64,000 nt of DNA, from NCBI RefSeq assembly GCF_023702715.1, contig NZ_CP098480.1, positions 2,790,001 to 2,854,000 on the forward strand, in the 5' to 3' direction. Below the pieces are notes generated by a model, which searched no databases, was not told the origin of the DNA, and was given only the letters and a program-made list of their open reading frames with translations. This DNA comes from Acinetobacter sp. C32I. Its GTDB lineage: Bacteria > Pseudomonadota > Gammaproteobacteria > Pseudomonadales > Moraxellaceae. A program made the position numbers and the translations under genes. Shown here piece after piece: positions 58,389 to 64,000 of this stretch. The number at the start of each line of letters is the position of its first letter. Positions within the stretch are counted from its first letter, which is position 1.

Positions 58389-58964
58389 TTAAAGGAAATA
58401 GTGTTGTACCAAAGCAGAGACACCAACGACCAAGAAAATCGCAGCCCCAATTTTATGAATCAATGAAATCGGTAATTTATCCGCTAATTTATCACCAATA
58501 AACACTGCAGGCGCATTGGCAAGCATCATCCCGAATGTGGTACCCAGCATCACCCAGAACACACTGTCAAAACGTGCTGCTAAAGCGACAGTTGCAATCT
58601 GGGTTTTATCACCAATTTCAGCCAAGAAGAACAAAATGAAGGTGGCACCAAATACCCCGAATTTCTGCCATTTATTGATGTTTTCAGTTTCATCACCCAG
58701 TTCATCTGGAATCAGCATCCAGATGGCCATACCAATAAAACCAAGTGCCAAAATCCATAACAAAACTTCAGGACTGAGTACGGTGGTAATCCATTGTCCC
58801 AAGACAGCAGAAATACCATGGTTGATCGTGGTGGCCAGTAAAATGGCAATTAAAATCGGAATCGGTTTGCGGAAACGTGCAGCCAGTAACAGTGCCAGCA
58901 ATTGCGTTTTATCGCCCATTTCAGCAAGGGCAACAATTGAGGTGGAGATGAGGAATTCATACAT
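58389..58964 (-). CDS. GDT1/UPF0016 manganese exporter
   Basis: A 191-residue membrane protein with six segments in two repeats, each holding the family motif EMGDKTQLLALLLAAR (first) and EIGDKTQIATVALAAR (second). Family members export Mn2+ (MneA type) or Ca2+/Mn2+ in eukaryotes. The yybP-ykoY riboswitch in its leader supports manganese as the ion. Confidence 0.92.
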   Translation of the reverse strand: MYEFLISTSIVALAEMGDKTQLLALLLAARFRKPIPILIAILLATTINHGISAVLGQWITTVLSPEVLLWILALGFIGMAIWMLIPDELGDETENINKWQKFGVFGATFILFFLAEIGDKTQIATVALAARFDSVFWVMLGTTFGMMLANAPAVFIGDKLADKLPISLIHKIGAAIFLVVGVSALVQHYFL

Positions 58965-58977
58965 AGTTGAATGCTCT

Positions 58978-59018
58978 GGCTAGCAAAATATACCGATGAC
59001 CTACCGCTCCTGCTAGCC
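58978..59018 (-). promoter_or_regulatory. Riboswitch expression-platform hairpin
   Basis: Arms GGCTAGCA and TGCTAGCC (59018-59011 with 58985-58978 on minus-strand RNA) pair perfectly and end about 14 nt before the exporter ATG, so the hairpin can hide the ribosome binding site. Confidence 0.6.
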
Positions 59019-59049
59019 AAAATCAAATAGATTGATGCAGAGTGGTAAA

Positions 59050-59180
59050 TCAAAGGTCTTGCCAACAAAAGCACAGCTGAGAAGCTGTTCTTGGTTCTTT
59101 GCTATGATGACCATGTTCGGTTGAACAATTATGTTGATCATCACCTCTTTACTTTGCGTAAAGAGCGGCTACTCCCCAAT
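59050..59180 (-). ncRNA. yybP-ykoY manganese riboswitch
   Basis: The leader of the UPF0016 exporter contains the two conserved halves of this riboswitch on the minus strand: GGGGAGTAGCC near 59176-59166 and TTGGCAAGACCTTTG near 59065-59051, with ATCAACATAA-type joining sequence between. The class senses Mn2+ and turns on exporters. Gene context agrees. Confidence 0.88.
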
Positions 59181-59223
59181 GAAGTGAAACTATTCTAGCA
59201 AACAATAAAATGCTTTTGAATGC

Positions 59224-59529
59224 TTAAACCCAGAATTTTTGGTAACTCCAAATGAGCACACGTAATAAACCGAGAAAAAAAGCTAAATAGGCACTGAGCC
59301 ACAAAAAGCCAAAACTGCCCCAACCACTTGCCCCACCTACATTTTGGGCTTGGTATTCCATTGCCATCACCACTGTCGCAAACAACACTTCAAACCCCAT
59401 CACCACATACACCACCCAATCCCAGGGAAAATGTAAAAAGCTGACCCATAGCCCCATCGCCACAAAAACTATGAGTAATAAAGGCAGCATCACCCGATAA
59501 ATCACCAACATCCCTGCTCCTTCTCGCAA
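59224..59529 (-). CDS. Small membrane protein of unknown function
   Basis: A protein of up to 101 residues with three hydrophobic segments (about 8-28, 36-55, 72-95) and little else. No motif I recognise. ATG at 59511 (MLVIYR) is an alternative start. Same strand as, and upstream of, the riboswitch, with no obvious link to it. Confidence 0.6.
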   Translation of the reverse strand: MREGAGMLVIYRVMLPLLLIVFVAMGLWVSFLHFPWDWVVYVVMGFEVLFATVVMAMEYQAQNVGGASGWGSFGFLWLSAYLAFFLGLLRVLIWSYQKFWV

Positions 59530-59593
59530 TGCAAATTTATTCTCAGGTCAACATAACACACATCTATTCATATTTTATTCAGCCTAAAAACAG

Positions 59594-59617
59594 AAAACCC
59601 CGCCAAAGCGAGGTTTT
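59594..59617 (-). terminator. aceF terminator
   Basis: Stem 59594-59603 with 59608-59617 (one mismatch), CAAA loop, T-rich tail on the minus strand just past the aceF stop. Confidence 0.75.
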
Positions 59618-59634
59618 CTAAATTCAAAAAGCAA

Positions 59635-61602
59635 TTAGAGCAATAAGCTACGAATATCTTTCAATAATTTAGTCAGCTTATTGGTAAAACGTGCCGCATC
59701 AGCACCATTAATCACACGATGGTCATACGATAATGACAATGGCAACATTAAGCGCGGATCAAAGTCTTTACCATTCCATACTGGTTGCATGGTGGCAGGT
59801 GAGATACCCAAAATCGCGACTTGCGGCCAGTTCACCAATGGTGTGAATGCTGTTCCACCAATACTGCCTAGGCTGGTAATGGTAAAGTTGGCACCTTGTA
59901 GATCTTTCGGTGACAATTTACGATCACGCGCCTTTTGGCTGAGTTCAGCCAACTCTGCTGCAATCTGCTTAATTGATTTTTGGTCAGGGTTACGCAATAC
60001 TGGAACGGTTAAGCCATCTGGCGTTGCAACCGCAATCCCCATATGGATTTCGTTACGCAGCAATACTGACTTTTGATCATCGGCCAAATGCCCCGCAAAA
60101 TAAGGCTCTTCTTTTAACAAGTGCGCAACCGCCTTAGCAATAAAGGCCAAGATGGTTAAGCTCAAACCTTGCTTTTTAAAGCCATCTTTCAGTTCGCCAC
60201 GCCATGCTTCAAGCTCGGTAATATCCGCCAAGTCAAACTGTGTCACTTGCGGAATAAAGTTATTCAATGATAATTGCGGTACAGACACTTGCTGTAAACG
60301 CGTCATTGTTTTCACTTCACCGCCACCAAATGCACTAAAGTCTGGCAACTTCGGTAAGCCTGAAGCCACTGGAGCGGCTTGCGTTGCAGCAGTCGGTTGT
60401 GGTGCGGTCAGACGTGTTTTCACATAAGCAAAGACATCGTCTTTCATCACACGACCATGTTCGCCTGATGCTTTAACCTGCCCGAGAATAACACCTAATT
60501 CACGCGCCAGTTTACGCACGGCAGGGCCTGCATACACCTTGGCATTGTCTGCTTCTTGCTGTTTAGTCAACTTCTCAGCTTGCGCTGGCGCAGTTGCTGC
60601 TGTCGTTGCAGGAGCTTGCGGTTTTTCTGGCGCTGCGCTTGCTGTTGGTGCCAAAGGAGCTTGTACTTTTGGCGCTGCTGCTGGTGCAGCGGCCTGACCA
60701 CTGACCTCAATCGTTGCCAAAGCCACGCCTTGACGCACTTCTTGATTCGCAGACACATGAATTGCTTTTACAATGCCTGCCACGGAGCTTGGCACTTCAA
60801 CCGATGCCTTATCTGACTCAACCACGCATAGGCTTTGTTGCGCCTCAACACGATCGCCAACATTGACCAGAATTTCTGAAACCAGTGCTTTTTCTACGCC
60901 CAAATCAGGTACTTCAATTTCAACATTACCTGTTGGAGCATTGCTTGCAGTTGGTGCTTCTGTTGTCGCCACTGGCGCTTCTGTTTGAGCTGGGGCTGCT
61001 TGCGGTTCAGATGACGTTGCAACGCTCGCAGTCTTGACCTGAATCAAAACCACGCCTTCTTTGATGCTGTCGCCTTCTTTAATCTGGATCGCTTCCACAA
61101 TCCCCGCAACCGAACTTGGGACTTCTACCGTCGCCTTGTCCGATTCAACCACTACAATACTTTGTTCTGGTTCAATCTGATCACCGACTTTGACCAGCAC
61201 TTCTGCAACCAAGGCTTTTTCTACACCAATATCTGGAACTTTGACATCCACAATCTGGCTTGCAGTCGCTGCTGGTGCAGCAGCGGGTTGTGCTTTTGTT
61301 TCAGCAACCACAGCTTTTGCTTCGGCTTTTGGCGCTTCCGCTTTCGGTGCTTCGTTCGCAGGTGTTTCAGCAGCAGACTCAGACTCTAATTCAATCAATG
61401 CAACGCCTTCAGTGACTTCATCGCCCTGTTCAACCAGAATACTTTTCACGATACCTGCCGCAGTACTTGGTACTTCTACCGTTGCCTTATCTGATTCTAA
61501 AACCAGAAGGCTATCGTCAACTGCAACATGGTCGCCCACTTTGACTAAGATTTCTGCAACCAGTGCTTTATCTACGCCAATATCAGGTGCTTGGATTTGC
61601 AT
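59635..61602 (-). CDS. aceF: Pyruvate dehydrogenase E2, dihydrolipoamide acetyltransferase, three lipoyl domains
   Basis: A 655-residue E2. Three lipoyl domains in a row, each with a lipoyl-lysine in ESDKA(T/S)VEVPS (near residues 43, 160 and 273), joined by Ala/Pro-rich linkers; then the E3/E1-binding domain (AGPAVRKLARELG, about 360-395) and the catalytic core ending DHRVINGADAARF. Transfers acetyl groups to CoA. Starts 2 nt after aceE. Confidence 0.97.
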   Translation of the reverse strand: MQIQAPDIGVDKALVAEILVKVGDHVAVDDSLLVLESDKATVEVPSTAAGIVKSILVEQGDEVTEGVALIELESESAAETPANEAPKAEAPKAEAKAVVAETKAQPAAAPAATASQIVDVKVPDIGVEKALVAEVLVKVGDQIEPEQSIVVVESDKATVEVPSSVAGIVEAIQIKEGDSIKEGVVLIQVKTASVATSSEPQAAPAQTEAPVATTEAPTASNAPTGNVEIEVPDLGVEKALVSEILVNVGDRVEAQQSLCVVESDKASVEVPSSVAGIVKAIHVSANQEVRQGVALATIEVSGQAAAPAAAPKVQAPLAPTASAAPEKPQAPATTAATAPAQAEKLTKQQEADNAKVYAGPAVRKLARELGVILGQVKASGEHGRVMKDDVFAYVKTRLTAPQPTAATQAAPVASGLPKLPDFSAFGGGEVKTMTRLQQVSVPQLSLNNFIPQVTQFDLADITELEAWRGELKDGFKKQGLSLTILAFIAKAVAHLLKEEPYFAGHLADDQKSVLLRNEIHMGIAVATPDGLTVPVLRNPDQKSIKQIAAELAELSQKARDRKLSPKDLQGANFTITSLGSIGGTAFTPLVNWPQVAILGISPATMQPVWNGKDFDPRLMLPLSLSYDHRVINGADAARFTNKLTKLLKDIRSLLL

Positions 61603-61604
61603 GA

Positions 61605-64000
61605 TTATTTCCCCTCACCTGTTTGCGTTTCATGGTATTCAGCAACTGCCTGAACTTCTGGATGTGCTTGCGGCGCCCATGCCACTGGACGGTCCGTATC
61701 TAACTCAAAGTTAGAAATTGCGTCTTTGACCAAACGGTTTTCTACTTCGCCTTCGTCCGCTAATTTTTTCAACGTCGCAACCACGATATGCGCAGCATCA
61801 ACACCAAAGAAACTACGTAAGTTCGCACGTGTATCTGAACGACCATAACCATCGGTACCTAAGGCAACAAATGGACGACCATCTGGAAGATATGCACGGA
61901 TTTGTTCGCTATACGCACGCATATGATCTGTCGCAGAAACCACGATACCTTCTGTACCACGTAACTGTTTAGATACCCAAGATTCTTTCACTTCTTCAGT
62001 CAGTGGGTGTAAGCGGTTGTATTCTTCACATGCCATACCATCACGCGACAACTCATTGAAGCTGGTGACACTCCAAACGTTTGAATGGATTTGGTATTCA
62101 TCACGTAAGATTTTCGCAGCTTTAATCACTTCGCGAAGAATGACACCTGAGCCCAGTAATTGCACAGTGGCTTTTTCATCTTTTTCGAACAAGTACATAC
62201 CACGTTTAATGCCTTCCTCAGCGCCTTCTGGCATTGCAGGATGCTCGTAGTTTTCGTTCATTACAGTTAAGTAATAGAACACTCGCTCTTGGTTCACATA
62301 CATACGCTGTAAACCATCATGGACGATCACCGCCAATTCATAACCAAAACATGGATCATAAGATACGCAGTTTGGAATGGTGTTCGCCAAGATATGTGAA
62401 TGACCATCTTGGTGCTGTAAACCTTCACCGTTCAATGTAGTACGACCCGCAGTGGCACCTAACAAGAAACCTTGTGCCTGTGCATCACCCGCAGCCCATG
62501 CAATGTCACCAATACGCTGGAAACCGAACATTGAGTAGTACATGTACATTGGAATCATTGGCAAGTTATTGGTTGAATAACTGGTTGCCAACGCAGCCCA
62601 AGCGCTCATCGCACCCGCTTCGTTAATCCCTTCTTGCAACATGTGACCGTCACTTGCTTCACGGTAATGCATTAACTGTTCTTGGTCTTCTGGGGTATAT
62701 TTTTGACCGTGTGCGGCATAAATACCGAGCTGACGGAACATCCCTTCTAAACCAAAAGTACGTGCTTCGTCTGGAACGATTGGTACGACGCGATCTTTAA
62801 TGGCTTTTTCTTTCAGTAAAGCCGCAATTAAACGCACCATCAGCATCGTGGTCGATTGCTCTTTACCACCTGAACCATTTAATACAGCATCAAATACAGA
62901 GAGTTCAGGAATCGCTAAAGTTTCACTCTCACGACGACGTGCAGGTAGGTAACCCCCTAGTGCTTCACGACGCGCCTTCATATACTTCATTTCTGGAGAG
63001 TTTTCACTTGGGCGGTAGAATGGCAGCTCTTCTAACTTATCATCCGTAAATGGCAGGTTAAAACGATCACGTACATATTTCAAAGAATCGATCTGCATTT
63101 TCTTGATTTGGTGGGTTTTGTTCACCGCTTCAATTTCTTCAGACAAACCATAGCCTTTGACCGTTTTCGCAAGAATAACGGTTGGCTGACCTTTGGCTTT
63201 CATTGCTTCTGCATAGGCAGCAAAAACTTTGTACGGGTCATGACCACCACGATTAAGATTATCGATGTCTTCATCGCTTAAATCTTTGACCAGTTCCGCA
63301 GCTTCTGGATACTTGCCAAAGAATTTCTCACGGGTATATGCACCACCTTTCACTTGATAACGCTGATACTCACCATCAACTGTTTCTTCCATAACCGCTT
63401 TTAAAGCACCTGAAGTGTCTTGTGCAAGCAGTGGATCCCAATGACGGCCCCACACCACTTTAATGACACGCCAACCTGCGCCACGGAACAATGATTCAAG
63501 CTCTTGAATGATCTTACCATTACCACGTACTGGGCCATCCAGACGCTGTAAGTTACAGTTCACCACCCAAACCAAGTTATCTAATTTTTCACGACCTGCC
63601 AGTGAAATTGCACCTGTACTTTCTGGCTCATCCATCTCACCATCGCCCAGATAAGCCCAGACTTTACGGTCTTCTTCTTTAATCAAACCACGATTCATCA
63701 AGTACTTTTGAATGTGTGCTTGGTAAATCGACATAATCGGGCCTAAACCCATCGATACGGTTGGGAACTGCCAATAGTCTGGCATTAAATACGGATGCGG
63801 ATAACTCGGAAGACCATTGCCACCCACTTCACGGCGGAAATTATTCAATTGATCTTCAGTTAAACGCCCTTCCAAGAACGAACGCGCATAGATACCAGGA
63901 GCACAGTGACCTTGGTAATAAATCATGTCACCGCCAAAGTTATCAGAGGCAGCACGGAAGAAATGGTTAAAACCAACATCATAAAGCGTTGCAGATGATG
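61605..64000 (-). CDS. aceE: Pyruvate dehydrogenase E1, homodimeric type (5' part beyond right edge)
   Basis: The open frame runs to the right edge without a start codon of its own, so the first part of this roughly 900-residue protein is missing; an internal Met at 63926 is not the start. The visible part has the thiamine-diphosphate region GDGEMDEPES, the AKTVKGYGL and GINEAGAMSAW segments and the C-terminal YGRSDTRANLRSFFGVD typical of AceE. Decarboxylates pyruvate and passes the acetyl group to AceF. Confidence 0.97.
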   Translation of the reverse strand, partial: SSATLYDVGFNHFFRAASDNFGGDMIYYQGHCAPGIYARSFLEGRLTEDQLNNFRREVGGNGLPSYPHPYLMPDYWQFPTVSMGLGPIMSIYQAHIQKYLMNRGLIKEEDRKVWAYLGDGEMDEPESTGAISLAGREKLDNLVWVVNCNLQRLDGPVRGNGKIIQELESLFRGAGWRVIKVVWGRHWDPLLAQDTSGALKAVMEETVDGEYQRYQVKGGAYTREKFFGKYPEAAELVKDLSDEDIDNLNRGGHDPYKVFAAYAEAMKAKGQPTVILAKTVKGYGLSEEIEAVNKTHQIKKMQIDSLKYVRDRFNLPFTDDKLEELPFYRPSENSPEMKYMKARREALGGYLPARRRESETLAIPELSVFDAVLNGSGGKEQSTTMLMVRLIAALLKEKAIKDRVVPIVPDEARTFGLEGMFRQLGIYAAHGQKYTPEDQEQLMHYREASDGHMLQEGINEAGAMSAWAALATSYSTNNLPMIPMYMYYSMFGFQRIGDIAWAAGDAQAQGFLLGATAGRTTLNGEGLQHQDGHSHILANTIPNCVSYDPCFGYELAVIVHDGLQRMYVNQERVFYYLTVMNENYEHPAMPEGAEEGIKRGMYLFEKDEKATVQLLGSGVILREVIKAAKILRDEYQIHSNVWSVTSFNELSRDGMACEEYNRLHPLTEEVKESWVSKQLRGTEGIVVSATDHMRAYSEQIRAYLPDGRPFVALGTDGYGRSDTRANLRSFFGVDAAHIVVATLKKLADEGEVENRLVKDAISNFELDTDRPVAWAPQAHPEVQAVAEYHETQTGEGK

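Overview
The window is a stretch of chromosome from a Gram-negative gammaproteobacterium, almost certainly an Acinetobacter outside the A. baumannii species proper. Four things point there: an Omp33-36-type porin with two family relatives, an intrinsic-type class D beta-lactamase with no insertion sequence next to it, low GC content, and housekeeping genes (uvrA, ssb, waaA, guaB, aceEF) that read as Acinetobacter-like. The species cannot be fixed from sequence reading alone.

Left end (1-7351, all minus strand): a type VI secretion (T6SS) cargo module. In transcription order it holds a gene for a protein built of repeated helix-turn-helix-like modules, vgrG, two tandem Tli4-type lipoprotein immunity genes and a PGAP1/Tle-type lipase effector that runs off the left edge. 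Next (7665-12034) come a gamma-glutamylcyclotransferase-like gene, tRNA-Thr, a GFA/methyltransferase/flavoprotein operon and a pirin. At 12320-15953 two isochorismatase-fold hydrolases flank two convergent LysR regulators, with a MITE-like element inserted after the first hydrolase.

Middle (16019-32717): ssb, a YajR-like transporter, a DUF475 membrane protein, tenA, DUF1304, a TetR/quinone-reductase pair with a visible operator, uvrA, a membrane diguanylate cyclase, and a kynurenine island (Lrp regulator, kynureninase, amino-acid permease, AFMID-type formamidase, porin). From 32718 to 35531 blaOXA is bracketed by two promoter-plus-terminator units that look like small RNA genes with C-rich terminator loops, followed by the Omp33-36 porin.

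Right part (35652-64000): an orphan NarL-type response regulator, msuE-sfnG for organosulfur use, an Lrp/isochorismatase divergent pair, acs, DUF805, MscS, rsmE-waaA, an orphan Hint (intein-like) gene, an arsR-nemA operon with twin palindromes, prfB with its programmed +1 frameshift, two more porins, recJ-pdxH-glmM, guaB, an ODP-like metallo-hydrolase, a GDT1/UPF0016 manganese exporter behind a yybP-ykoY riboswitch, and aceF-aceE (aceE cut by the right edge).

Most of the window is ordinary core genome. The least explained items are the repeat protein beside vgrG, the mosaic immunity duplicates, the paired small RNA candidates around blaOXA, the free-standing Hint protein and the MITE-like element.
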